In this document: positions 26,203 through 34,581 of the stretch, one piece after another
Position numbering within the stretch: position 1 is the first letter of the stretch
Layout of the letters: each line of letters starts with the position of its first letter
Assembly (NCBI RefSeq): GCF_013466605.1
Contig: NZ_CP059162.1
Coordinates: 6,262,001 to 6,326,000 of the forward strand
Length of the DNA stretch: 64,000 bases
From: Pseudomonas chlororaphis subsp. aurantiaca
Lineage (GTDB): Bacteria; Pseudomonadota; Gammaproteobacteria; Pseudomonadales; Pseudomonadaceae
Direction of reading: 5' to 3'
Position numbers and translations under genes: made by a program
Notes under the pieces: model-generated
What the model was told of the DNA's origin: nothing
Databases searched by the model: none
The model's input: the letters and a program-made list of their open reading frames with translations, nothing else

Positions 26203-27114
26203 ATGTTTGTCCAGATTCTAGGTTCCGCCGCCGGTGGCGGTTTTCCGCAGTGGAACTGCAACTGCGTGAACTGCGCGGGCTTTCGCGACGGCAGCCTGCG
26301 GGCAAAGGCTCGCACCCAATCGTCCATCGCCATTTCCGATGACGGCGTGAACTGGGTCCTGTGCAACGCCTCGCCGGACATCCGCGCCCAGCTCCAGAGC
26401 TTCGCCCCGATGCAACCGGGCCGCGCCCTGCGCGACACCGGGATCAGCGCGATCATCCTGATGGACAGCCAGATCGACCACACCACCGGCCTGCTCAGCC
26501 TGCGCGAAGGCTGCCCGCATCAGGTCTGGTGCACCGACATGGTCCATGAAGACCTCAGCAGCGGTTTCCCGCTGTTCACCATGCTCACCCACTGGAACGG
26601 CGGGCTGGACTGGAACCGCATCGAGCTCGACCAGAGCTTCACCATCCCGGCCTGCCCGAACCTGCGTTTCAGCCCGCTGCCACTGCGCAGCGCCGCGCCG
26701 CCCTATTCGCCCCATCGCTTCGACCCACACCCGGGCGATAACATCGGCCTGATCGTCGAGGACCTGCGTACCGGCGGCAAATTGTTCTACGCCCCTGGAC
26801 TGGGTAAGGTCGATGCAGCGCTGCTGGAAATCATGAGCGGCAGCGACTGCCTGCTGGTGGATGGCACCCTGTGGGAAGATGACGAGATGCAGCGCCGCGG
26901 CGTCGGCACCCGGACCGGGCGGGAAATGGGCCACCTGGCGCAGAACGGCCCCGGCGGCATGCTGGAAGTGCTGGAGCAGCTGCCGGAGCAGCGCAAGATT
27001 CTTATCCACATCAACAACACCAACCCGATCCTCGACGAGGATTCCGCCGAACGCGCGGAGCTGGCGCGGCGTAACGTTGAAGTGGCTTACGACGGCATGA
27101 GTATCGAGCTGTAA
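26203..27114 (+). CDS. pqqB: PqqB, metallo-beta-lactamase-fold PQQ biosynthesis protein
   Basis: A 303-residue protein of the metallo-hydrolase fold. The N-terminus [24 protein letters not shown] is the typical PqqB start, and its CxCxxC is a structural zinc site in the family. The usual HxHxDH metal motif is degenerate here ([16 protein letters not shown]), as in other PqqB proteins. Recent work proposes that PqqB hydroxylates the tyrosine part of the Glu-Tyr intermediate. The ribosome site GGAG lies seven bases before the ATG. The gap to pqqC holds a strong REP hairpin. Confidence 0.97.
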   Translation: MFVQILGSAAGGGFPQWNCNCVNCAGFRDGSLRAKARTQSSIAISDDGVNWVLCNASPDIRAQLQSFAPMQPGRALRDTGISAIILMDSQIDHTTGLLSLREGCPHQVWCTDMVHEDLSSGFPLFTMLTHWNGGLDWNRIELDQSFTIPACPNLRFSPLPLRSAAPPYSPHRFDPHPGDNIGLIVEDLRTGGKLFYAPGLGKVDAALLEIMSGSDCLLVDGTLWEDDEMQRRGVGTRTGREMGHLAQNGPGGMLEVLEQLPEQRKILIHINNTNPILDEDSAERAELARRNVEVAYDGMSIEL

Positions 27115-27137
27115 CCAAAGGATTTTTCGCGAGCCAG

Positions 27138-27175
27138 CCGCGCTCCTGTAGATAGCGCTGTCTACAGGAGCGCGG
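27138..27175. repeat. 15-bp perfect inverted repeat between pqqB and pqqC
   Basis: Arms at 27138-27152 and 27161-27175 (CCGCGCTCCTGTAGA and its complement) around an eight-base loop. The 'cgcgctcctgtag' wording is of REP type. It is inside the pqqBCDE transcript and could stabilise the upstream mRNA or lower read-through. Confidence 0.85.
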
Positions 27176-27237
27176 TTTGCCCGTGACAAGCCTCAACCAG
27201 GCAACACACATCTACGGTTGTTCCCCGGAGAACCGCA

Positions 27238-27990
27238 ATGACTGACACAGCAATGTCCCCCGCCGAATTCGAGCAGGCCCTGCGGGCCAAGGGCGCCTAT
27301 TACCACATCCACCATCCGTACCACGTGGCGATGTACCAAGGCCGGGCGACCCGCGAGCAGATCCAGGGCTGGGTCGCCAACCGCTTCTACTACCAGGTGA
27401 ACATCCCGCTCAAGGACGCGGCGATCCTCGCCAACTGCCCGGACCGGGAAATTCGTCGCGAGTGGATTCAGCGCCTGTTGGACCACGACGGCGCCCCCGG
27501 CGAAGACGGTGGCATCGAGGCCTGGCTGCGCCTGGGGCAAGCGGTCGGTCTCGACCCAAACCAACTGCGCTCGCAAGAACTGGTGCTGCCGGGCGTGCGT
27601 TTCGCCGTCGACGCCTACGTCAACTTCGCCCGTCGCGCCAGTTGGCAGGAAGCTGCCAGCAGCTCGCTGACCGAGCTGTTCGCGCCGCAGATCCACCAGT
27701 CGCGTCTCGACAGCTGGCCCCAGCATTACCCGTGGATCGACCCGGCCGGCTATGAATACTTCCGCACGCGCCTGGGCCAGGCGCGACGCGATGTCGAGCA
27801 CGGCCTGGCGATCACCCTGCAGCACTACACCACTCGCGCCGGCCAGGAGCGCATGCTGGAAATTCTCCAGTTCAAACTGGACATCCTTTGGAGCATGCTC
27901 GACGCCATGAGCATGGCCTATGAACTCAATCGCCCGCCGTACCACAGCATCACCGCACAACGGGTCTGGCATAAAGGAATCACCCTATGA
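27238..27990 (+). CDS. pqqC: PqqC, pyrroloquinoline-quinone synthase
   Basis: A 250-residue cofactor-less oxidase of the TENA/THI-4-like fold that performs the final ring closure and eight-electron oxidation to PQQ. Characteristic stretches are [35 protein letters not shown] near residues 19-53 and the histidine-rich active-site segments. GGAGA lies eight bases before the chosen ATG. It overlaps pqqD by four bases (ATGA). Length is typical (~250). Confidence 0.98.
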   Translation: MTDTAMSPAEFEQALRAKGAYYHIHHPYHVAMYQGRATREQIQGWVANRFYYQVNIPLKDAAILANCPDREIRREWIQRLLDHDGAPGEDGGIEAWLRLGQAVGLDPNQLRSQELVLPGVRFAVDAYVNFARRASWQEAASSSLTELFAPQIHQSRLDSWPQHYPWIDPAGYEYFRTRLGQARRDVEHGLAITLQHYTTRAGQERMLEILQFKLDILWSMLDAMSMAYELNRPPYHSITAQRVWHKGITL

Positions 27991-28262
27991 GCTTCGATCG
28001 CAGCAAGACCCCGACCTGGCGCCCCGGCTACCGCTTCCAGTACGAACCGGCGCAGAAGGGCCATGTACTGCTCTACCCTGAAGGCATGATCAAGCTCAAC
28101 GAGAGCGCCGCACTGATTGGCGGGTTGATCGACGGCGAACGGGATGTCGCGGCGATCATCCAGGCACTGGAGATCCAATTCCCCGACGTGCCCGAACTCG
28201 GTGACGACATCGAGCAATTCATGGAGGTCGCCCGTGCACAGCACTGGATCGAACTTGGCTGA
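27987..28262 (+). CDS. pqqD: PqqD, peptide chaperone of PQQ biosynthesis
   Basis: A 91-residue RiPP-recognition-element protein that binds PqqA and presents it to PqqE. The sequence [43 protein letters not shown] is typical of the family. It overlaps both neighbours: four bases with pqqC and 29 bases with the pqqE start. The tight overlap agrees with PqqD and PqqE working as a complex, and they are fused in some bacteria. Confidence 0.97.
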   Translation: MSFDRSKTPTWRPGYRFQYEPAQKGHVLLYPEGMIKLNESAALIGGLIDGERDVAAIIQALEIQFPDVPELGDDIEQFMEVARAQHWIELG

Positions 28263-29406
28263 TTCGCCAGCGCCGATACCGCCCAAGCCGGAAGTCGGCC
28301 TGCCGCTGTGGCTGCTGGCCGAACTGACGTACCGCTGCCCACTGCAATGCCCGTATTGCTCCAACCCGCTGGATTTCGCCGAGCAGGGCAAGGAGCTGAG
28401 CACCGAGCAGTGGCTCAAGGTGTTTCGCGAAGCCCGGGAAATGGGCGCCGCGCAACTGGGCTTTTCCGGTGGCGAACCGCTGGTGCGCCAGGACCTCGCC
28501 GAACTGATCGGCGAGGCGCGCAAGCTGGGGTTCTACACCAACCTGATCACCTCGGGCATTGGCCTGACCGAGCAGAAGATCAGCGACTTCAAGAAGGCCG
28601 GGCTCGATCATATCCAGATCAGTTTCCAGGCCAGCGACGAGCAGGTGAACAACCTGCTGGCCGGCTCGAAAAAAGCCTTCGCCCAGAAGCTGGAAATGGC
28701 CCGGGCGGTGAAAGCCCACGGCTACCCGATGGTGCTGAACTTCGTCACCCACCGGCACAACATCGACCGGATCGATCGCATCATCGAGCTGTGCATCGCC
28801 CTGGAAGCAGACTTCGTCGAGCTCGCCACCTGCCAGTTCTACGGTTGGGCCCAGCTCAACCGCGTCGGCCTGTTGCCGACCAAGGAACAACTGGTACGCG
28901 CCGAACGCATCACCAACGAATACCGCGCCAGGCTGGAAGCCGAAGGGCATCCGTGCAAACTGATTTTCGTCACCCCGGATTATTACGAGGAACGCCCGAA
29001 AGCCTGCATGAACGGCTGGGGCAGCATCTTCCTCACGGTCACCCCGGACGGCACCGCCCTGCCCTGCCACGGCGCCCGGCAGATACCCGTGCAGTTCCCC
29101 AATGTCCGCGACCACAGCATGCAACACATCTGGTACGACTCCTTCGGCTTCAACCGCTTCCGCGGCTACGACTGGATGCCCGAGCCGTGCCGCTCCTGCG
29201 ATGAAAAGGAAAAGGACTTCGGCGGCTGCCGCTGCCAGGCCTTCATGCTCACGGGCGACGCCAGCAACGCCGACCCGGTGTGCAGCAAGTCGCACCATCA
29301 CGGCGTGATCCTCAAGGCCCGCGAAGAAGCCGAGCACGCTACCCAGACCATCGAGCAACTGGCCTTCCGTAATGAACGAAACTCGCGCCTCATCGCCAAA
29401 GGCTGA
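28234..29406 (+). CDS. pqqE: PqqE, radical SAM PqqA peptide cyclase
   Basis: A 390-residue radical SAM/SPASM enzyme that forms the C-C bond between E16 and Y20 of PqqA. I chose the GTG at 28234, which has GGAGG seven bases upstream inside pqqD. A TTG at 28252 is a possible alternative. The radical SAM cluster is C35, C39 and C42 (CPLQCPYC). The C-terminal SPASM cysteines are seen in [30 protein letters not shown] and DPVCSK. Length agrees with the family (380-390). The 3' end overlaps the next gene by 35 bases. Confidence 0.96.
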   Translation: MHSTGSNLADSPAPIPPKPEVGLPLWLLAELTYRCPLQCPYCSNPLDFAEQGKELSTEQWLKVFREAREMGAAQLGFSGGEPLVRQDLAELIGEARKLGFYTNLITSGIGLTEQKISDFKKAGLDHIQISFQASDEQVNNLLAGSKKAFAQKLEMARAVKAHGYPMVLNFVTHRHNIDRIDRIIELCIALEADFVELATCQFYGWAQLNRVGLLPTKEQLVRAERITNEYRARLEAEGHPCKLIFVTPDYYEERPKACMNGWGSIFLTVTPDGTALPCHGARQIPVQFPNVRDHSMQHIWYDSFGFNRFRGYDWMPEPCRSCDEKEKDFGGCRCQAFMLTGDASNADPVCSKSHHHGVILKAREEAEHATQTIEQLAFRNERNSRLIAKG

Positions 29407-31213
29407 ATCTTTCAGCGCCGCCCAAGCCGTCGCCGCCGGCATCGATTTCGCCGAACTGCGGCTCGGCGCCAACGGCCTGTTCTGGAACGAATACCGCCCC
29501 GAAGATGCCGCCTGCCGGATCTGGCACTGGCGCGACAACCAGGCCCGCTGCCTGACGCCACAAGGTTTCAGCGTGCGCAGCCGGGTCTACGAATATGGCG
29601 GCGGCGCCTTTTGCCTGAGCGATGACGGGCTGGTGTTCGTCAACGAAGCGGATCAGCAACTCTACCGACAATCGCTGCAAGGCGAAACGCCGGTAGCCCT
29701 GACCTCCGGCAAGTGCCGTTATGGCGACCTGCAGTTCGCCGCCGGCCAGGTGCTGGCAGTGGAAGAACACAACAACCAGCATCGCCTGGTGGCCATCGAC
29801 TCCGATAACGGCAAACGCCAACTGCTGGCCGAAGGGGCGGATTTCTATGCCGCTCCCACATTGAGCCCGGACGGTCAGCGCCTGGCCTGGATCGAATGGG
29901 ATCGGCCGCACCAGCCCTGGACCTCGACCCGCCTGATGGTCGCCGCGCGCCTGGCCAATGGCCGCTGGGATGACCCACAGTGCCTGGCTGGCGACAGTGC
30001 AGAAGAGTCGCTGCAACAACCACGTTTCGATGAAACCGGCCGCCTGTATTGCCTGACCGACCGCGCCGGGTTCTGGCAACCCTGGGGTGAAACCCCAAGT
30101 GGCCTGCAAGCGCTGCCCTGCGTCGCCGCCGATCACGCCCCCGCCCCCTGGCAATTGGGCGGCTGCACCTGGCTGCCACTGGGTGGCGACAGCTGGCTGG
30201 GCACCTGGACGCAAGGCGGCTTCGGCCGCCTGGGGCTGCGCCTGGCCGAGGGTTCACAGCAGGATTTCAGCGGCGACTACAGCCGCTTCCGCAACCTGGC
30301 GCTGGATGAGCGGTTCATCTATTGCATCGCGGCTTCACCTGTCAGCCCGTCCGCGGTGGTCGCCATCGATCGTCAGTCGCAGCGGGTCACAGTCCTGGCA
30401 GGCGGTGTGGCGCCGCTGCCGCCCGAGCAGATCAGCCGTCCGCAAACCCTGCGCTATCCCAGCGGCCAGGGCGAGGCCCAAGGTTTTTTCTACCCGGCCA
30501 TGAGCGATGACGACCGGCCACCACTGGTGGTGTTCATCCATGGCGGCCCGACCTCGGCCTGTTACCCGATACTCGACCCGCGCATCCAGTACTGGGCGCA
30601 ACGGGGGTTCGCCGTGGCCGACCTGAACTATCGCGGCAGCAGCGGCTATGGCCGCGAGTACCGGCAAGCCCTGCACCTGAGCTGGGGCGAGGTGGATGTG
30701 CAGGACGCCTGCGCGGTGGTTGCCTATCTGGCCCGACAAGGCCTGATCGATGGCGACCGGGCCTTTATCCGCGGAGGCAGTGCCGGCGGCTACACCACCC
30801 TTTGCGCGCTGGCCTTCGCCGATGTGTTCCGTGCCGGCGCCAGCCTGTATGGCGTCAGCGACCCGGTCGCCCTGGGGCGAGCCACCCACAAGTTCGAAGG
30901 CGACTACCTGGACTGGCTGATCGGTGATCCCGAACAGGATGCCGAGCGCTACAAGGCCCGTACCCCGCTGTTGCATGCCGACAATATCCGTGTACCGGTG
31001 ATTTTCTTCCAGGGCGAACTCGACGCCGTGGTGGTGCCCCAGCAGACCCAGGACATGCTCAAGGCCTTGCAGAACAACGGTATTGTGGCCGAAGCGCACT
31101 ATTACCCGGACGAGCGCCATGGCTTTCGCAAGGCCATCAATCAGGCCCACGCGCTGGAACAGGAATGGTTGTTTTATCGACGGGTAATGGAACAGATGGG
31201 CACTCTGCGGTAG
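29372..31213 (+). CDS. S9-family prolyl oligopeptidase at the end of the pqq operon
   Basis: A 613-residue peptidase with an N-terminal seven-bladed beta-propeller region (about 1-360) and a C-terminal alpha/beta hydrolase. The catalytic triad is S470 in RGGSAGGY, D551 in QGELDAVV and H583 in PDERHGF. No signal peptide is seen, so it acts in the cytoplasm. It overlaps pqqE by 35 bases and so belongs to the pqq transcript. In P. fluorescens B16 an equivalent gene was called pqqM. It may help PqqF degrade the processed PqqA peptide; this is inference. The start at 29372 has only a weak ribosome site. Confidence 0.9.
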   Translation: MNETRASSPKAESFSAAQAVAAGIDFAELRLGANGLFWNEYRPEDAACRIWHWRDNQARCLTPQGFSVRSRVYEYGGGAFCLSDDGLVFVNEADQQLYRQSLQGETPVALTSGKCRYGDLQFAAGQVLAVEEHNNQHRLVAIDSDNGKRQLLAEGADFYAAPTLSPDGQRLAWIEWDRPHQPWTSTRLMVAARLANGRWDDPQCLAGDSAEESLQQPRFDETGRLYCLTDRAGFWQPWGETPSGLQALPCVAADHAPAPWQLGGCTWLPLGGDSWLGTWTQGGFGRLGLRLAEGSQQDFSGDYSRFRNLALDERFIYCIAASPVSPSAVVAIDRQSQRVTVLAGGVAPLPPEQISRPQTLRYPSGQGEAQGFFYPAMSDDDRPPLVVFIHGGPTSACYPILDPRIQYWAQRGFAVADLNYRGSSGYGREYRQALHLSWGEVDVQDACAVVAYLARQGLIDGDRAFIRGGSAGGYTTLCALAFADVFRAGASLYGVSDPVALGRATHKFEGDYLDWLIGDPEQDAERYKARTPLLHADNIRVPVIFFQGELDAVVVPQQTQDMLKALQNNGIVAEAHYYPDERHGFRKAINQAHALEQEWLFYRRVMEQMGTLR

Positions 31214-31232
31214 TCGGCACCCAAGGGGACAA

Positions 31233-31256
31233 GCCCGCTCCGGTGCGGGAGCGGGC
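31233..31256. terminator. GC-rich stem-loop in the convergent gap after the pqq operon
   Basis: GCCCGCTCC (31233-31241) and GGAGCGGGC (31248-31256) with a six-base loop. There is no T-tract on either side, so this is a likely but not textbook terminator for the pqq operon and the facing yqaE gene. Confidence 0.55.
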
Positions 31257-31263
31257 GCCAGGC

Positions 31264-31422
31264 TCAGCGCTTGGCGATGATGTACACCGCATGCACGATG
31301 CCCGGGATGTAGCCGCACAGGGTCAGCAGGATATTCAGCCAGAACGCACCGCCGAACCCCACCTGCAGGAACACTCCCAATGGCGGCAACAGAATGGCGA
31401 TGATGATGCGGATAAAGTCCAT
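31264..31422 (-). CDS. YqaE/Pmp3 family small membrane protein
   Basis: A 52-residue hydrophobic protein, beginning MDFIRIIIAILLPPLGVFLQ and ending IIAKR, with two membrane helices. This is the UPF0057/Pmp3 family: the LPPLGVFLQVGFGGAFWLNILLTLCGYIPGIVHAVYII pattern is diagnostic. AGGAG lies seven bases before the ATG. Yeast Pmp3 affects membrane potential and salt tolerance; bacterial copies are stress-induced and of unclear function. It is easily missed because of its size. Confidence 0.93.
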   Translation of the reverse strand: MDFIRIIIAILLPPLGVFLQVGFGGAFWLNILLTLCGYIPGIVHAVYIIAKR

Positions 31423-31553
31423 GGATCAGCTCCTGATAGAAATCGACTCGTACGAGCCTCACAGCTAATCGACCCGTGGCGTTTGGCAGGGTTCAGTCGG
31501 GTCCGGCCAAGGGCAAGTTTTATCCTCAGGCGGGCTGGTGTTTCAGTACCGGC

Positions 31554-31874
31554 TCACGCCAGTATTTCAAGGCCATGTTTCTGCACGATGCTCAACAGTT
31601 TGAGCGCCATGCCGCTCGGGTGTTTCTCGCCGGACTCCCACTGTTTCACCGTGGACGCGCTGGTGTTCAGGTAGCGGGCAAAGACCGGCTGGCTGACATT
31701 GCTACGCTCGCGCAGCAGCTTGATCTGCTCCGCGGGAATGCTCGCCGGCACTGGCGCGATACACGCCTCATCGAACTGGCGCATGGTGGTTTTGCCGATG
31801 GCGCCGATGGCGTGCAGGGCACTGGCCGACTCATGTATCGATCCAAGGGCTTCGGTCTTGAATGGCTTGCTCAT
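31554..31874 (-). CDS. XRE-family antitoxin (HigA/NadS type)
   Basis: A 106-residue DNA-binding protein, the likely antitoxin of the pair with the gene just upstream. I chose the ATG at 31874 (MSKPFKTEALGSIHESASAL), which has GGAG seven bases upstream. The HTH is C-terminal, about residues 50-90 (IPAEQIKLLRERSNVSQPVFARYLNTSASTVKQWESGEKHPSG). The N-terminal 45 residues would wrap the toxin. Its start overlaps the toxin gene end by 44 bases. The toxin-first order is that of higBA. It probably represses its own promoter through the palindrome at 32243-32259. Confidence 0.88.
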   Translation of the reverse strand: MSKPFKTEALGSIHESASALHAIGAIGKTTMRQFDEACIAPVPASIPAEQIKLLRERSNVSQPVFARYLNTSASTVKQWESGEKHPSGMALKLLSIVQKHGLEILA

Positions 31875-32223
31875 GTCTGATCTCCACAAACGCTTTCATC
31901 TCAAGTAGCTGCTGGACCTGCCAGCCATCCAGCCCTTCGTATGCCTTGGCCAGCGCGCGGAACGCCTGCAGCTCCTGGTGGCTGATATTGCTCTGGTCCT
32001 GCTTGGCGAACAGGAACTGGAACACCCAGTAGCGCCGGCCCCTGGCCAGGACGATCGAACGATGGCGGTTGGCATTCAGGCGTTTTTTCCAGACCCCACC
32101 ACCAAGGTCATCAGCCTGGCCGCGGCATAACTCGCTGAATGCGGCCAACAGCTCATTGTCATGAATCAAGGCCTTTTTCGCCGCGACAGCAAAACCTTTG
32201 GTTTTGAACAACCTGATGGTCAT
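31831..32223 (-). CDS. RelE/HigB-like toxin
   Basis: A 130-residue basic protein of the RelE/ParE superfamily, probably a ribosome-dependent mRNA interferase. The ATG at 32223 (MTIRLFKTKGFAVAAKKALI) follows AAGGAAG; an ATG seven codons upstream overlaps the palindrome and is less likely. Core features are the segment GGGVWKKRLNANRHRSIVLARGRRYWVFQFLFAK, with several Arg/Lys residues suitable for RNA binding, then a C-terminal helix. It lies upstream of, and overlaps, its antitoxin. There is no other mobile-element trace, but such pairs are usually acquired horizontally. Confidence 0.87.
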   Translation of the reverse strand: MTIRLFKTKGFAVAAKKALIHDNELLAAFSELCRGQADDLGGGVWKKRLNANRHRSIVLARGRRYWVFQFLFAKQDQSNISHQELQAFRALAKAYEGLDGWQVQQLLEMKAFVEIRHEQAIQDRSPWIDT

Positions 32224-32242
32224 GGCTTCCTTTCCCAAAAAC

Positions 32243-32259
32243 ATACCACTTGGTGGTAT
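32243..32259. promoter_or_regulatory. Palindromic operator of the toxin-antitoxin operon
   Basis: ATACCAC-TTG-GTGGTAT, seven-base perfect arms with a three-base spacer, centred 28 bp upstream of the toxin start. TATA-rich bases beside it could be the promoter -10. Toxin-antitoxin operons of this class are normally autorepressed through such a site. Confidence 0.7.
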
Positions 32260-32391
32260 ATATGTTCAACCCAAGCTGCCCGGTGGTCTTTCACCCCATG
32301 CAGCCCCCACCGTCCTGGCGGATGAGCCTAAGGAACCCTCTCTGGATGATGGCCTTCAAGACTTGCTAGTGGTTTTGCAAAAGCTCGAGAC

Positions 32392-32428
32392 AAAAAAACG
32401 CCCCGTGCGAAAAATCGGACACGGGGCG
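32392..32428 (-). terminator. Intrinsic terminator after the aminotransferase gene
   Basis: Read on the minus strand: CGCCCCGTG, a loop, CACGGGGCG, then a run of seven T. It lies about 72 bp beyond the stop codon of the aminotransferase and between it and the toxin-antitoxin promoter. The stretch 32260-32391 holds nothing else I can identify. Confidence 0.85.
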
Positions 32429-32500
32429 ATGCGTTATACCGCGAGACGGTTCGGGAATTCTGTCAGGGCAAGATCGGGTATGGCGGGACCAGAGCTGGCT

Positions 32501-33784
32501 TTAAACCACCAGTCCCTTGCGGCATTGCAGCTGCGCAGTGCGTACTCGCGAAAAGGCCCGCGCCAGGCGCAGCAGCATTTCGTCGATATTCGTCTTGCTC
32601 ACCGTCAGCGCCGGGGTAAACCGCAGGCAGTCCGGCTGCGTCGCGGCCAGCAGCAGACCTTCGTAGCGAGCCGCCTTGACCACGGCCTCGGCCGAGTCGT
32701 CGGCCAGGCTCAGGCCCCAGAACAAGCCCTGCCCGCGCAATTTTCCCTGGGCATAACGGTTAGCCAGGCGGGCCAGACCTTCGCGCAAGTACTGGCCGTT
32801 GTCCCGCACATGCTCGAGAAAGCTGTTATCCAGCACGCTATCGAGCACCGCCATGCCCGCCGCGGTCATCAGGGCATTGCCGTGATGGGTACCATTCAGC
32901 TCTCCCACCTCGAAGCAGCAGGCCTTGCCACGCGCCAGCAAGGCCGCCAAGGGCACGCCGCCGCCAAGACCTTTGCCCAGGGCAACGATGTCAGCGCGCA
33001 CGCCATAGACCTGTTCAGCCAGCAAGGTGCCGCAGCGGCCGATACCGGTCTGCACTTCATCCAGGATCAGCAGAATGCCTAGCTCGCGACACAAGCGCTC
33101 GACACCCTTGAGGTAATGCTCGGTCGCCGGAATCACCCCGGCCTCGCCCTGGATCGGCTCAAGCATGATCGCCACGGTCTGCGCGTCCACCGCAGCATGC
33201 AACGCCGGCAGGTCGTTGAAGGGGACATGACTAAAACCCGCCAGCTGTGGCTCGAAGCGATTGGCGATGTTGCTGCTGGCTGACGCCGACATTGCCGCAA
33301 AGCTACGACCGTGGCAGCTACCGCTGGCGGTGATGATCTTAGACGCGCCACTGCGATGCAGCTGGCCCCATTTGCGGGCCAGCTTGATCGCCGCCTCGCA
33401 GGCTTCGCTGCCACTGCTCAACAGATAGGCCTGGTCGCTACCGGTGCTGCGGCACAAACGTTCGCTGAGGTTGAGCATGCCACGGTTGTAAAAGCCCGAG
33501 CCGGGGTTGATCAGCGACTGGGCCTGGGCCGTCAGCGCCTTGACCAGCGCCGAGGGGCTATGGCCAAGGCTGTTGGCGGCGTTGCCCTGGACGAAGTCGA
33601 GATAGGCGCGGTCATCGCTGTCCCACAGCCATGAGCCCTGGCCACGCACAAATACTGGATGGGGTCGCTGGACGCTGGGCATCAGGCACTCACTGGAAAG
33701 ATTGTCACTCATCGGTGACAGGTAGGGCTCGGCCGCCAGATCATCGAGGCTTGGCTGAGGGCGACGCAGGCTGAACAAATTCAT
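32501..33784 (-). CDS. Class III PLP-dependent aminotransferase
   Basis: A 427-residue acetylornithine/ornithine aminotransferase-like enzyme. I chose the ATG at 33784 (MNLFSLRRPQPSLDDLAAEP) because it overlaps the MOSC gene stop by four bases (ATGA). The cofactor region is clear: LLSSGSEACEAAIKLARKWG near residue 120, LILDEVQTGIGRCG (the PLP-contacting Asp) and VALGKGLGGGVPLAALLARG with the Schiff-base lysine in GKGL. The N-terminal ~35 residues are an extension relative to ArgD. The amino donor is unknown. Its coupling to a MOSC protein suggests a sulfur- or metal-linked role, but that is speculative. Confidence 0.9.
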   Translation of the reverse strand: MNLFSLRRPQPSLDDLAAEPYLSPMSDNLSSECLMPSVQRPHPVFVRGQGSWLWDSDDRAYLDFVQGNAANSLGHSPSALVKALTAQAQSLINPGSGFYNRGMLNLSERLCRSTGSDQAYLLSSGSEACEAAIKLARKWGQLHRSGASKIITASGSCHGRSFAAMSASASSNIANRFEPQLAGFSHVPFNDLPALHAAVDAQTVAIMLEPIQGEAGVIPATEHYLKGVERLCRELGILLILDEVQTGIGRCGTLLAEQVYGVRADIVALGKGLGGGVPLAALLARGKACCFEVGELNGTHHGNALMTAAGMAVLDSVLDNSFLEHVRDNGQYLREGLARLANRYAQGKLRGQGLFWGLSLADDSAEAVVKAARYEGLLLAATQPDCLRFTPALTVSKTNIDEMLLRLARAFSRVRTAQLQCRKGLVV

Positions 33785-34479
33785 GCGCTCAACCCTTCCA
33801 GCGGCAGGCCCAGCAAGCGTGAAGACCAATCCTCGACCAGGCCGGTGCGCATGCGCTTGATCGCGATGTCGCGCCAACGCGACGCCAGTGCCGGACAGTC
33901 CACCAGTTTCTTCAAGCCCGCATGCTCCAGAGGTTCTCGATAAAAACAGCGCAGGGCCCAGGCCACGGTCAGCCCTGGATAGCTGCGCTGGATCAGCTCG
34001 AAAGGCTGATCGGCACTGACGAAGCCGGGTTTGAGCACCCGGTAGAACCAGCCGCAGCGACCATTGTTTTGCGCCTGTTGCGGCAGGTCGGGGATGCCCC
34101 AGCGGTGGCTCAGGCGATAACAGGGCGAGCGTGGCTGGCTGACCTGCAGCAGCGCGCCGCCCCAGCGAAACATATCGCCCAGGCAGACCTGCTCTTCGGT
34201 CAGGCCGTGGGTGGACAGGTTTTCGCCAAAGGCTGGGGCGCACCAGTCGATCTGTGGATAACGCTTGCGCCAGTAGCGGTAGTGCTCGGCGGGATAATGG
34301 TGCAGCGCCCGCTCCGGGCCGGTATGAAACCGTGGGTCGCCGTGTTCGTCGCTGCCCAGGCCCTGCGGCCATAACCAGAGTCGGTTTGCAACCGGACGTT
34401 TGTCCGTATCACTGATCAAACCCTGTCCGAGGTTTTTTGCCTTGCCTATGTAAACACCATCCACGTAAACGGTATTCAT
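33781..34479 (-). CDS. MOSC domain protein, YiiM type
   Basis: A 232-residue protein with a MOSC domain (about residues 40-165) and the C-terminal 3-alpha domain found in YiiM-like proteins. Visible motifs are GDPRFHTGPERALHHYP, FGENLSTHGLTEEQVCLGDMFRWG and the sulfur-carrier cysteine region QPRSPCYRLSHRWG. E. coli YiiM is a molybdenum-cofactor reductase detoxifying 6-N-hydroxylaminopurine, and this protein could act likewise. It is divergent from the LysR gene and coupled by four bases to the aminotransferase. Confidence 0.9.
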   Translation of the reverse strand: MNTVYVDGVYIGKAKNLGQGLISDTDKRPVANRLWLWPQGLGSDEHGDPRFHTGPERALHHYPAEHYRYWRKRYPQIDWCAPAFGENLSTHGLTEEQVCLGDMFRWGGALLQVSQPRSPCYRLSHRWGIPDLPQQAQNNGRCGWFYRVLKPGFVSADQPFELIQRSYPGLTVAWALRCFYREPLEHAGLKKLVDCPALASRWRDIAIKRMRTGLVEDWSSRLLGLPLEGLSA

Positions 34480-34530
34480 CGCGCCTTCTGGCCCTGTAAG
34501 CCCTGTGAATAGGGGTTAGACTAGGCTTCT

Positions 34531-34542
34531 CCGACATGTCGG
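34531..34542. promoter_or_regulatory. 12-bp perfect palindrome in the MOSC/LysR divergent gap
   Basis: CCGACATGTCGG lies 40 bp before the LysR start and 52 bp before the MOSC start. The position suits an operator for the LysR protein, but its T-N11-A form is not obvious. Confidence 0.35.
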
Positions 34543-34581
34543 GCCATTTCGATTTTCCAGCTTTTTCGATAAGCAGAACTT

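Noticed and set aside
31831..32244. Toxin start at the upstream ATG (32244)
   Set aside because: It falls within the palindromic operator and lacks a ribosome site. The ATG at 32223 has AAGGAAG upstream.
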